Positions 34,501 through 47,700 of a DNA stretch of 64,000 bases are shown here, one piece after another; position 1 is the first letter of the stretch, and the number at the start of each line of letters is the position of its first letter. The DNA lies in contig SEMN01000346.1 in the NCBI GenBank assembly GCA_005408345.1, positions 430,083 to 494,082 on the forward strand. The letters are read 5' to 3'. The stretch is from Macquaria australasica. Taxonomy: Eukaryota; Chordata; Actinopteri; Centrarchiformes; Percichthyidae. The notes beneath the pieces were generated by a model. The model was not told where the DNA came from, searched no databases, and was given only the letters and a program-made list of their open reading frames with translations. Both the position numbers and the translations under genes were made by a program.

Positions 34501-37500
34501 GGACTGGCCCGTCTCAGCTCGACTCAAGCCGGCTGATGGCGTCGCCTGAGACTCGGCTTGTCAAGTCGCCAGCAGCTGGTTATAGAACGTAAGGTCACCT
34601 GTGTCAACAGCCAGTCAGCTCATAGCAAAATCAGCTGGTCATCTCGACTCTCTCGAGTTTTTATTTATGTTTTTGCCGTTTTCATCAAGTTTCTATCACT
34701 ATCCTTCATATTTTAAGACGCTACAAAAAATATATCCAGCTACAAAAAGAGCCTGAAAGACCGTCAGTGAGGAAGGACTTACAGAGAGTCGTTGCTATGG
34801 AAACGATACGCTGTCTCATCTAGTCGCTTTGGTGTAAACTGGTTTCAGGTTTCAGAGCGCTGCAGACTGGCACAACTGTCTTTATTGGCTGCTGTTGTTG
34901 TTTTAAAGAAAGATTTATACAGTTTAAATCTGTGTGTAGGACAACATTTCCAACTTTGTTGTATGTTTCTGTCAGTCAACTATAATCGAATAATTATTAA
35001 AGTAATTTATGAAGCAAAAAAACTTCTTGAGCTTCTTAAATGTGAATATTTGCTGCTTGTCTGTGTTTTATATCACAGTACACTGAGTCTGTTGATCCGA
35101 CAAAACAAGAAATCTATAGACATCACTTTGGACATTTTTTTAAAAATTAATCTAAGATACACTCAATAGACTGATCAATAATGAAAATAATCATTAGTTG
35201 CAGAAACAGATACACTATATATGACTGCAAATACTAGAATTCTGTTCATACATGTGCACACACACAACATATCTGAGCTAACTGAACAGATGCAGTGGAC
35301 GCAGTAACTTGTTTGTATTCACAGAAGCAGAAAACTCCAGATCTACGCAGCGGCGCACACACACACCCTTCAACCTTCAACCTTCCTCCAGACTTCATCT
35401 CCTCCATCCTGCTCATTAAAGAAGGAACGAGGGACGGCGAGCGAAGGGACGAATACACTGGATGATTAATGCTCCGGCTTCCTTTCTTCATGAAACAGCT
35501 TTCACAAGTCAAACAGCTCCTTGACCGACTCAGGAAGGGCACGAGGACCTGAAGGGGCTCTGAAGTTCATCTTTATTTGAAACACTACTGAGGAATAATT
35601 GACCCTTTGTATTTTAACAGTCTTGACACTTTTTCTGTTCTTAATCATGGCGTTTCTGTTCTAGTCCTTCTCAGTAGTTGTCAGACTCCTGATGGCCACA
35701 CCACACAGCCTGAGGGCCACCTTTCAGATATTTACTCTATAGTAAAGAAACAGTTTGGGGTGAAGTCCTGAAGAGCACTTGTGCATATGCATTAAGCTTC
35801 TGTTTGCTGTTTATGTTCTGACTTCTGCAGCCTGTTCTTTATCAAGCCGGCTGTGTTTTTTTTTTTTTAATGGTAAATTCTATAATAAAATACTTTAAGG
35901 AGACATTTTGATTTAAAAGGGCAGCTGCCTGCTGGTTAACTGTTGTGATTGTTTTAGAGAGCGTTTCATCAGTGTCTGTTTGTGTGATTTGACCAAATAT
36001 AACACTGTCAGACTCACGATGGACACTTTAAAATCAATGCAGCAGAACCAGTCTTTTTTTTTCCCTTGTCAAAACCTTGGGCCTACATTACCCACAATGC
36101 AACTCAAACACCTACAGTTCAGTCGGAGATTCAGGTGTGTTATGCTAGCTAGCGGCTAATGTAGCCATCTTCAGCCCCGACCGACGCCGACTCAAGTGAC
36201 ATCACTCGAGGACATTTATCAGACGTCACTCAGCTCCCTCTGAGACACTAAAGGCGTTTTACTACTTTTATTACATTTGCAGTAAAACCTGTGATCTGCA
36301 GCATGAGATCATTTCCTTTCATGTTCACTTTGACACGTTTCACTAATAAAACAAACAGCACTCTCTGCCCATGCATGAGCACGCGAAACCCGTGTGACTC
36401 ACAAATGCATCTGCAATCATCTGTCAAACATTTGAGATCCCTATTATGAAACAAGTTCCTGGACTGATAGTGTTACCATCATGGATCAGGTATAGTTACT
36501 AATGGATCAGCTGATAAAGCAGCAGAATCATGTCTTTGTTGCACTGAATGTATTTTTAGATTGATGTTTCTGATCAAAGTGTGTAAAGTTAAAGATCTGA
36601 ACTGTGGTTTCACACCGACGGTCGTTTAATGACAGTGACATCACCTCCAAATGCTTCACATCATATTTTGGCTCATAACTAGAGCGTCTGGATAAAGAGA
36701 GAAATAAAACTTTAGTTTCACAGAGTGACTGATGTCACCTCTCCTTAAATCCTGAGCCCTGTCGGAGTCTGCAGAGGGAGCCATGAATATTTAGAGGAGA
36801 GCAAACGTGCCGAGAAGCCCAACAGCTCTGCACTGGTGGAGGTGCAGGAGGTTTGTGGGTAACCCAGGCTGGGGCTCCGGGCCCCCGGCCAGCAGCTTTG
36901 ATCTGAACGGCCGCCGCTCGCCGCTAAAATCTGCACTTGATGTGGGCCGGGTCGACGCCCCGGGGAACCACAGGAACCACAGGAACCTGCCACCACGGCA
37001 ACAGATGGGCTGGACGGAGACACGCTGGATGATAAACATAAAACCCAGCGAACCACAAAACCCACTCTCTCTCCGTCACACACACACACACACACCAGTG
37101 TGTTGGCAAGACTGAAGTCAGCGAGGCCGTACAGACAAAATATCTCAAAACCAGTTTGTCTCTCATTTTTACACCTCTGTACTGAACAAACAGCAAACAG
37201 CTGCTGGGTTAAAACAACAGAGGCCAACAGAGGCTCCTGTCTGCAGGACGCCTGCAGCGAACGACCCGACACCCACCTGAATCCTCCTCTCCTCCTCCTC
37301 CCTCCTCTTCCTCTCCTCCTCTTCCTGCTTCCTCTTCAGCTCCATCTCTGCTTTCCTGATAGATAGAAAAGAAATAGAAAGAAAGAAAGAAAAAGGAGGA
37401 GAGGGAGGAACAGACGGAGTGAGACAAAGGAAAAAGAAATGGAGGTGTGTAACAGAGCAGTGAAGGAGAATAAATTAAAAAAGACAAGAGACAGAGAGAC

Positions 37501-38711
37501 AGAGGCAGAGATGGAAACAGAGCGAGAGAAATACAGTGAGATTAGTGAAGTCAATATTCAGCTTCCTCCTGATTGCTGCTGATGTCAGCCTTCTTCTTCT
37601 TCTCTCACTGGAAAAGTGTTCGACTCAGCGTTTCTCCATTAGCAGAATTTATTTTGAGCGTTTCACCCAAATAAATTTACAATTCATGAAACAGAGTGAG
37701 TTTAAAATACAGTTTGAAAAAAAAAAAAAAACCCGGTCTCCTTCCACCAGCTTTCTTGCTCATCCTGTATGTTTAAAGGGTTATGTTTATATATATATGT
37801 GTATCTCATTTTTCTAATGTGTCATATGCACTTAATTAGAAGAAACTTTTGGTTTTCATGCACTCAAACCCTTCACACATTTTATGTTTTTGTCTTGATG
37901 CTTTTAAGTTGTACATTTTTAAACCCTAGTTCTGAAAAGACCAATATTTCTTTACAATTGTATTTTATTTATAGTTGAAATGACAAATTAAGGGAACTTA
38001 ATTTGAATGTTTAAAACTAATATTTAAATTGTAATAACTCATGAAATTTACAATGTAATGCTTATAATGTTATAAATCTTAAAACAACACACCTTTTAGA
38101 GATTAAAATCTGCTCTGACAGGTTGCATGCTGGGATTGTCACCAATACAACCAATCAACAGATCAATGGATGGACCTACACTGCCGTTAAAGACCCACGA
38201 TGCTGGAGGGGCTACAAAGCTGCCAAACCTCCTTCAGAAGGGCGTGTCGTTATTTTCATTACGGATCATTCAGCCAATTATTTTCCTGATTATTTGATTA
38301 ATCGTTTGTTCTATAATACGTCCAAAGAGGTGAAAAATGTTTGAGGTGATGCCGTCAATTTGCTTATTTTATTCAACCAATAATCCGAAACACAAAGATA
38401 TTCAGTTTATTATCACGTCAGACAAATAAAAGCAGGAAATGATCTCAGTTAAGAAGCTGGATTCAAAGAATTAATAAACTGATGGTTTGAGCCTCACTTG
38501 GACGGATCTGTTGCTGAATAAAACAGAAAAGAAATGTTCTCCTGCGTCTGTTTCACTGTTATTTACTTTCTTGCTCTTTGCCTTTTTATTTCTGTCGTTC
38601 GCTCGCAGGAAAACTATCAGAGAACCACAGCTCTGACATTTGCTCTCCTAACTACTGACTGCTTGTACTCTGCGGTCATCTAGGAATTGAAGGTTATTCT
38701 GCTGCTGCACA

Positions 38712-38743
<32 letters not shown>

Positions 38744-41700
38744 GCTCTAAATAGAAACATCAGCCACATGCCTAACAGAGAGGAAAACACCAGGCTCTGT
38801 AATCGCAATGTTTAAAGCTGGAGTGCAGGACTTTTACATATAAATGAACGTCTGTTAATTCAGCGCTGATTAAACCTCTCTGTGTGTCGTAGTACACCGG
38901 AGTTTTTAAATCTGGAGCACCGGTAAAACCAGAGCCATGCAGAGAGAGAGTCAAGTCAACAGAAGCTCAAAACGCTCGATGGTCACATGACTGACGTAGA
39001 CTTCAGGTAGTTCTCTCTACACGGCTCTGGTCTGACGGAGGAGCTACAGCAACCAGGAGTCTGGAGGAAAAACCTGAGAAGCTCCAAGAAAAGTTTCTGA
39101 AACTCTGCTCAGGCTATAGACACAGAGAGCATTTAAGTCCCGCCCACACCGGAGGGGAAAACAATTCATCTCTCTCCATTGACTTTGTACTGCGTGAAGG
39201 TTCCTCCTTGTCTCTTCGGTCTGTTAGCAAACAACAGAAACATGGCTAAAAGCTGCTGTGTGGTGCGATGCAGTACCAACAGGGTGAAGAACCAGAGCTA
39301 AGTTTTTATAAGCTGCTGAACCCAAAAACTGAACCTTTAAGACAAAAGTGAATCCAGATGTGAGGCTTCAGCAGGAAGAACAGGAACTCTGTGGATCCTG
39401 ACGCTCAGTGTGTCTACGTGTGCAGCAGCATTTAGTCCAATATCCAGATGTCAGTTTTAGGCAAACTGTACTGCTGTAAGCTAAGCTAAAGCAACTTGTG
39501 TAGTGGGATGTGGCTAAATCAGAAAGCTCTGCAGTATTATGTTAGCAGGTGCCTTAGCTAACTAGAGAAGGGACACTGAGACAGACCCACAGTGTTGAGT
39601 TTGTCCTCTCTGGTGGACAGAGGCTGCTGAAATAATCCTCTGACCTGCTGAAATCTAATGTTTGTAGCTGCTGCAGGCGTTTTGTTAGCGTTTCAGCTCT
39701 TGGTTGCATATTGTGGCGCCGATTGTTTTCCCCTCTGGTGGGCGTGGTTTTCAGGGTATGACGCGCTGCGCTCTGTCTCTATGTAACTATTACATTTACT
39801 CTACCTAAATAAAGGATTATTGTCTTGGAGCTGTGGAGATTTAAGCGAGCTGCCCTATAGGCAGACATCAGTGTTTGTGTAATTACTCTCCCTGCCAGAA
39901 GGGGGAGACAGAGGTTCTGCACTGCAGCTTTAAGGAATTTAAAGAATCAGAAATCTGCTGGGAGACATTTCCATCGACAGGCATTCTTCAACACATCCTT
40001 ATAAATAATGTTTGGATTAAACCGGCCCTCGATCTCTGATGAAATCCTATAAAACAAGGTATTACAGGGTCAGTGACTTTATCAAGGTCTTGTAGTGCAG
40101 CTCAGCGTGCTCGCGCTCTCCTGACCTTCAGTCTGCGACCTTCAGCTGCATCTTGGGAGTTCATAACTTGCCAGAGGAGGAGAGTAAAGGGAAGGGAAAG
40201 TGGGCCATAAAATTTGGGGCTGTCGTCTCTAATGTCTTATATTAGCGGGTAGTGGTTTGTGACGAACACAATGGCCCCCATCAGTCCTCCTAAAAGACTT
40301 TCCATACCACTGAAGGAGGGGAGGATCGTGGGGGTCAGCCCTTAGTGAGGAATATGCCTGCCACAATCTGGGCAAGAAATGAAATTTTCCGTGTAACCGT
40401 GTGCAGAGCTTGATGGATTCAAAACCGCACCAGCCACTTACATGGTGCCATTTAGGAAAATAGAGGGGGGGGGGGGGGGGGGCACGTCAAGGATAGCAGG
40501 TTAAACTGAACAAAGACAGAATACAGAGACTGAAGCAGACAGTCTTACATGGTGTCTCCATGTCCCCACAGCCCTGCACAAAGTCAAGTCAGTTTGGATG
40601 TGCCTTAAAGCTCCACCAATCAATATTTTTATATTCACAAAGAATAAAAAGACTAAATGCACTGTGAAAATATCAATATATTATATTCTTTGACATAAGG
40701 ATTGCGAGTTGGTAGGACTAAGAAATATAAATTATCAGCATTTAAAGAGGAAAAAATATGGTGTGCCAACAAACTACAGGGTTCATACAGCTTCTTTATT
40801 TTTTTTTAAGAGTAAAATTCAAGTACTTTTCAGGCACTTTCAAGGTACCTAAAGGAAAAATTTCCAGACTCTCGAAGCCTTTATCATCACATCTATATTG
40901 TTACTAGAAATGCCAGGAGACAACAAACAAATATGAAGACGAGATCGTTTCATTTTAAATATTGAGTATATTCCAATTAAACCCTATTCCTAACCTTGAA
41001 AACATAACGGTTAAAATTAAGCATTTTCCAAACTTTCAAGACTTTGTATGAACCCTGGAACTAAACCAACTGCCTATTTTTTAAACAAAAGTGAGTCCTG
41101 ATGACTTCTCAAATCTCAGAAATCACTCCATGTTTGCTTTATATTCGACTCCTCTACATCATAAAATCTCATAATGAATTAGATTAAATAAACTCGTCTT
41201 GTATTGTTAACTCTTGTAAACTAAAACAACGTAACATAAACTAAACATTATAACCTCCATGAAGGGAGACTTTATTACAGGACTGCTGTATTTAGCTGCA
41301 TTCATTTTAGCAGCTATCTGTACCTAATAAACTGGCCACTGGGTGTATGTCAGAGTGGTCCTTTTTTTTTTAAATAACATTTTAGTTAGTAGGAGAGCTA
41401 CTTGTATGTATGATGGTTTGTTTGCTTGATTCCCAGGTGTCTCAACCTCACAGTTCTCTAATTAATTTCTAATTGTTTGGATCCAGTAACGAACCAAGTT
41501 AGCAGCTAAGTGGTTTTTCCCAAATTTCAAAAGGTCTATGGGGTGACCTCACAGACACTACGTCCATAATCTGGTCCTATGCCCTTTCCTCAATTCTTGC
41601 CTAAATCCCAGTGTTTATAGATCAAATCAGGATGAGACGAGTCACAAGTGAAGACGTCAAACCTCCTGGACAAAACTGTGAAGGACTTTAACCTGCTGAG

Positions 41701-44700
41701 ACATCAGACACCTGGACTGACTGCAGCAAATCCTGAATTAAAGACACCCTCAGATTCAGCCAGAACCGTCTCTCCCAGCAACAGAGGAGTGAGGCAGCAA
41801 CACCTGTAGGAGGCGTGGCCCATGAAATGCTGGTTTTTATAAACTTGGTAAGAAATGTCAATATTACCCCGGCATTGATCATGTCATATCATTTAGTTTA
41901 CAGCTCAAATAAACACCTCTTTAAATTACTTAATTAAATTCTTGTACACACACACTGTAAAACGTTTCCTCCTAACTCTGAGGCTCGTGACCTTTGACCT
42001 CCTCGCCATCGTTCTCCTGTAATGATGGACTATGGTGAATTATTCTGCTGCTGTACTCGTTTGTAAATCACTCTGGACAAGAGTGTCAGCTAAATGCAGA
42101 AAATGTAAAAAAAAACAACCCGGCCTGATAACACTTTACAGCTTCTCATTATGTAAAGCTCTTCTCAGTGTGTTTGTCCACTGCAGCATTTTTCACTCAA
42201 AAGTAGCTTCTGTCGGGTCGAAACACGCCAACTTTGACAAGTGCTCTCTTCATTTTCGGCTAAAGAAAAACAAAAAGTTAAGAGGCCGAAATGTAAAAAC
42301 TACCCTGACCTGAACCCCCCCTCTCCCACTTACAGTCGCCTGTCCTCCTCCTCCTGCTTGCGGCGCTGCTCCTCCTCCTCCCTCCTCTTCTTCTCCCTCT
42401 CCATCTCCTCCTGGATGCGTCGGAGCCGCTCCCGCTCCTCCTCCTCCTTCTTCTTGTTCTGCATGGCGGTCAGCAGCTGCTCCGACCGGGTCACCAGGGC
42501 CTGGTACTCGTGGTCGATCTCGATCCGGGTCATGACGGTGCTCTGACGGACAGGAAATCAGAATCGACTCATGAAGATGTTTCTGGACTGCAGGAGTTTA
42601 TTTGAATAGTTAAATCATGTTCAAATGTTCTCAGATATTTACTTCAGTGGCAGAGAAGCCTTTATTTGGGACAGGCCAATATTAGAGACAGGCTTTTATT
42701 TCTAATTTGCACTGTTTCCCGGTGAATAAAAAATCAAAACGTCCTCCATGTTTACCTGCTGTCTTAATTAGTTCTGTATAATGACCATGTCAGCAGCTCT
42801 AACTCCATCAGTGCAGCAGGAGGAACGTCACGTGTTCCACTTTTTCCCTGAGCGACGTCTTATGGTGCCATGAATAAAACACACTTCCTCCAGAATTTTC
42901 ACGGTAAAAATCTTGAAGCCTTTTTTTAAGTTTTTTAATGTGAAAAAAACACAAGAAGGCGTTGAGTTTTGTTGACAGTAGCTTAACATCGATCAGGAGT
43001 ACGGCAAAGAAAATATTCAGGGTTCGCACAGCTTTTTAAGTTAAGTTCAAGCACTTTTAAGCTACCTAAACCAAACATTTGCAGACTCTCAAAGCCTTTA
43101 ATTTTGACTATAAATTCCAGGAAACAACAAACAAACCTGACGACGGGATTGTTTCATTTCAAATATTTAAAGATTTTTGGTTTCCATGAGTGACTGTGTC
43201 GATGATGAAACACCAGATTATGTAGAAAAATCAAGCAATTTTCAAGGAGTATATTTGAAATCAAGCATATTCCTAACCTTAAACGGTTAAAATTAAGCAT
43301 TTTCCAAACTTTCAAGACTTTGTACGAAGCCTGAACATTTCTGTTAAAGAAGACAAACTGAGAGCAGCAGGGTGGTGTCTGAGTGTGACATGACTCTGTT
43401 GTTGTATTGATGGAATTAGTGCTTTGGAAATGTACATTATGTTAAATTTACCACGTGAGCCATTTTAACAGCGTGTAGGTAATTTTTTTAACTTTAATTT
43501 TTTTTTTACCAAACCTTTATATGACTTTACAGTATTCCTATAAAGCACCGGGAAGACCACATCAGCTCCAGATCGTGAACCTCAGCAGAAAACTCAACAA
43601 ACTCTGTAACAGATTCAGTTCAGGCTCTACTTTCTGTCAATTCTCTTCTTTCTTGGTTTCCTATGACAGTAAATATAATATGTTTGGATTTTGGACTGTT
43701 GGTCGGACAAAGCAAGACATTTGAAGATGTCACCTTCAACTCTGGGACGTTGTGATTGTGACATTTTTCACTATTTTCTGACATTTTAAAGACCTGTAGA
43801 TTGATTACAGCAGTGCTTACCACCTCTGTGCATGCAGCTAGCCTTCCCTGAAGAGTGGAGGCTGTTACAGCAGCAGATTAATGCCCGTAGTCTGGAAATG
43901 ACATCTTCAGCTATCACACATGGCTGCAATGTTCAGGTATCCCTACATATCAACCACCTAGAAACACCTTAGCAACGCTCGAGCAAAAACATTGAAGCAC
44001 GCTTTTCTAAGGCAGCAAGAAAATCTTTTTTCAGCAACTTTATTTCCTGTACACACTGTTTCAAAGTAAAGCTGTCAGCGTCTATAGCCACTCTGAGGAT
44101 GTTCTTTCCTGTGATTATGGTGTCTACCGAACCTTAAAGAAACCCTCTGAGAGCATCACAGTTCACTGTCACTGTTGTGTTCAGGCGTCATCAGAGCGCG
44201 GACTGACGGCGTAAACCTGAGGAGGGAAACGTGTCGCTGCGTCGAAGCAGATGAATATTCATACGCATCTGCTGTCACGGCAACCTTTTTCCTCCCACTG
44301 CCAGTTACTCTACATCAAAGCTGCAGGGGGGAGTCTGACGTGACGGGAGCGTCTCTCCACCAGCGTTTGTCCTTCTAATCCCGACATTTACCGCTGTGAG
44401 CACCTGTCAGACTCTCACCTGAAAGACAGCAAGGCTAAATTATGAAAATGAAGCCAAAAAAAAAAAAATCTCCTGTATGATATTAAAGATTCATGACATT
44501 CATAGGTAAGATTATCTCTAAAGAAGGCGGCCTCAAAGTCAGAGAAAGCACACAGTTTAATCCAATTCAACAGCAAACACCATCATGATAATAACATGTC
44601 AAGAGTCTCGACAATCCATCAGTTTGGGTCAGTATCTCTGAATCAGACGCTCATAATGTCAAAAATCTTTCACTTAAAGTCCAACCATCTCTTTATCTGT

Positions 44701-47700
44701 CCACATGAAGAGCTTCTTGTTCTGTATATAAACTGGAAAAACATCACAACCTGGACTTTATCATTATATATATTTTTTTTTAAAAATCCAATCTGTTCTC
44801 ATTTCGTCAAGCAGGGACTTGAGGCACCACCCGTCTGTCAAACTGCACCCGAGTGTGGTTTAATTTCATGCTGTCCATCATTCACTGAGAGGAGGTGGCA
44901 CTTTTGTCAAAACGGTGTATTTCCTATTTTTTGAAACAAACCTCGTCACACGTCAGAGCAGACAGCACAACAAAGAGCTTCCACTGAAGGATACGGAGGA
45001 ATGTAGGCTTTACAGTTGAATACAGAGCTTTAATAGCACATATGGAGTCAGATAACGTACATGTCAAACATCCACCCACCTTGATTTTGACCATCAGGGC
45101 GTTGACGGCGGCCTCCAGGTCCTGGATCTGTTTGGTCATCTCCTGTTTGCCCTCCTTCAGCCCGGCCACCACCTCAGTGAAGCGGTCCATCCTCTTCTTC
45201 AGGTTACGCACCTTGACCAACCCGTCGATCCTAAACCACACACACACACACACACAAGTTAAAAACAAAAATGTCTGCTTTGAGGTTTTACATTTAACTG
45301 GGTAATTCCATGCTCCATGAAGTCTGGGCTGTATATTTAAAAAAAATCGACGCAGCAGAGGACGAGATATCCTTAGTTTTAGACACTCCCCATAATGCAG
45401 CTTGATTGTGGAAGTGTTTTTCCCCATTCTGTATTTCCATCTTTAAACAACATCAGTAAGTTAATAATCATAGAAACACTGCACTTTCCTGGATAATGTA
45501 ACCATCATTAAGGTTTATTTTAAGGCCACCAGTTTTAATTATTTCAGCTCAGTTTCTGAGAAAATCATGTTTTGTCTGTTTGGCAGACGGCTCTAAATAC
45601 TACAATACCCATGAGCCTCGGCTGCTGTTGCTATGGAGAAGCAGCCAGTCAGAGGCGCAAATCAGAGCAGTGGCGAATTCAAAATGTTTCGTCGTTGAAT
45701 TTGTGAACGCCACAGTTGCTGAATTCGCCATTAGAGGCAGATGTGATGGGATTTTAAGCTTGGTGATTGGATGTTTCTTGTTGAAATGCACCTTGGGAGT
45801 TAACTTTTTATTAAAGGACCGGATATTTTCTAACTCGTTGTCAATCTTTTTGCACCGACGAATCAACCAGGAGTGTTTCACGTCCACAAAGCCATAAAGG
45901 TGCTTCAACTATGAGTCATGTAACATCGTCTATGAGAAAAATGAATGAATGGGACTTTTACTACTGGAATGTCACAACTCTACTAGACCCCTGCCCGGTA
46001 AACAACCGTGTCATTCAAACCTGAGCCTAGTTTATAACGCAGGCTTTCTGTCTCCAAGCCCAAACCAAGATGACATCAGCTCCCTCCAAAGAAGACATTA
46101 CTTTTTTCCACATGTTGCACTCACCATTACCACTAAACTGACCTTGATGTGCAAAATTGGTGTCGTGCCCCTTTAAAACCGGTACAAAGGAAGGAACATT
46201 ATTCTGAATTCTAGTCAAGATCTCAAAGTTTCCAAAGACACGAACATGTCAGGTTGACTTTTGGGTAAATGTGCATAAATGATGAGCCATGTAGATGTTT
46301 TATTTGATGTGACGGCGCAGCCATAAAATAATCAGATTGTGTCAAATTAGATTTGAATGTCACTCGTAGAGAAGATACGGTAGATTCAGTAAAGGGCTGA
46401 AACAAGCATAGACACACACACACAACATAGTGTATAAACACAGTAATTTATCTAACTTAAAAGTTACTGAAGTGTACATTTTAAAGGGGGAAATAAAGGA
46501 CACTGGGCTTCAAACCCAAATCAAAAGCTATTCCAACTCTGTTTAAAACTGCAGCAGGTAAATGCTGGTAATCGTGTCTGTGGGTGATGACTTCAGTCAC
46601 TTTGGCACAATATAAAGCTTCATCTCCTCCACCTGCTCTGTGGAGCTGACAAATTACTCGAACAATAATCTCACTCACGATTTTGGTTGTTTGATCAGTC
46701 GCAAACGTTTATTTCAGCCACACTGTGATTAACTGCTGTGGCTGCACACTCAGGCAACCTGCATGTGAAACGTGCAACAGCTGCATTTTAAATATGTCAG
46801 AAAGTCCTTTTTATCTGGTTGTAGTTAGTGAGCAGAATATGACAAAAACTTCATGTTTCAGTAGAATTACATTCAGTGTGAGAGATGTTTTCTGTTCAAG
46901 AGGCTGAAGGTAAAACTATTTTGTTCCTAGAAAACAATTTGATTTCAGGGAGACTCTCAAGGGACCTCTACGATGTGCAAGGTGACGGTAACATGACCGA
47001 GAGAGGCACCTGAAGGCTTCAGTAAATCACTTTTTGGTAGTTTTTTGGCTTTTACAAAATAAGGTCGCAAAGGAGGCAGGAGGAGAGATGAGGAGAGTAG
47101 GGAAAGAGGAGGGAAGGAAGGAAGGGAGGAGGAAAGGGGAAAGATTAAGAAAGAGCTGGAGGGAAGACGGGACACCCACCGAGGCTTGTGCTTCTTCCTG
47201 CAGAGCCACATCCGGACCGTCTTTTGCATCTTGATGCAGGCGCTGGTCCGGTACAAAATCTTGTTCTTTACTGCAAGAGACCGAAAGAAAGGAGAAAAGG
47301 GAAAAGACTGTCAGTTTCCTGCAAACTTAACCTCTAAGAACTAGCTCGTAGTACGTGTGGGGCGACCACGTGTTTACAGCCGTTCGGCCACACTCGAAGG
47401 CGGGGTGAAAAGCCGGCCGTCATAAAGGCGGGAGAGGCAACCTGTTTAAATATGGGGATAACAGCACATTTTCACAAAGTCTGTATACGATAGACACTAA
47501 ACATGTTAAATGAAAAAAGCGTTTTGTAGAGAAATATTACAAAAGAAGCCAAACTTCTCAAATGATAAATGTTGTTGATGTTTAAACACAAGCAGCTGTA
47601 CAAAAACTTAATTTGGATTTAAATCAGGAACTGTGGTCAAAGAATACAGCAGGTGAAGAAAAGCACGACTCTGATCAGACATTTTATGCCAGCTGTTGGT

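Larger units (their letters stand above)
37356..42333 (-). other. MYO6 intron with a large THAP-bearing MITE
   Basis: A 5-kb intron. It holds a fish repeat segment at about 38250-38440 (words cagccaattattttcctgat and aaacacaaagatattcagtt) and a (CA)n run at 38716-38742. It also holds a 1.1-kb inverted-terminal element (38810-39933), an 18-base poly-G (40465-40482) and a hAT-like MITE (40777-41057). The stretch at 40190-40460 looks single-copy. Confidence 0.65.

Noticed and set aside
36745..37272. 175-residue minus-strand open frame
   Set aside because: Lies in an intron, overlaps other open frames in all phases, and has no domain, splice fit or myosin similarity.
44924..45427. 167-residue minus-strand open frame taken as one gene
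   Set aside because: Only 45080-45230 is coding (MYO6 exon); both ends are read-through into introns.
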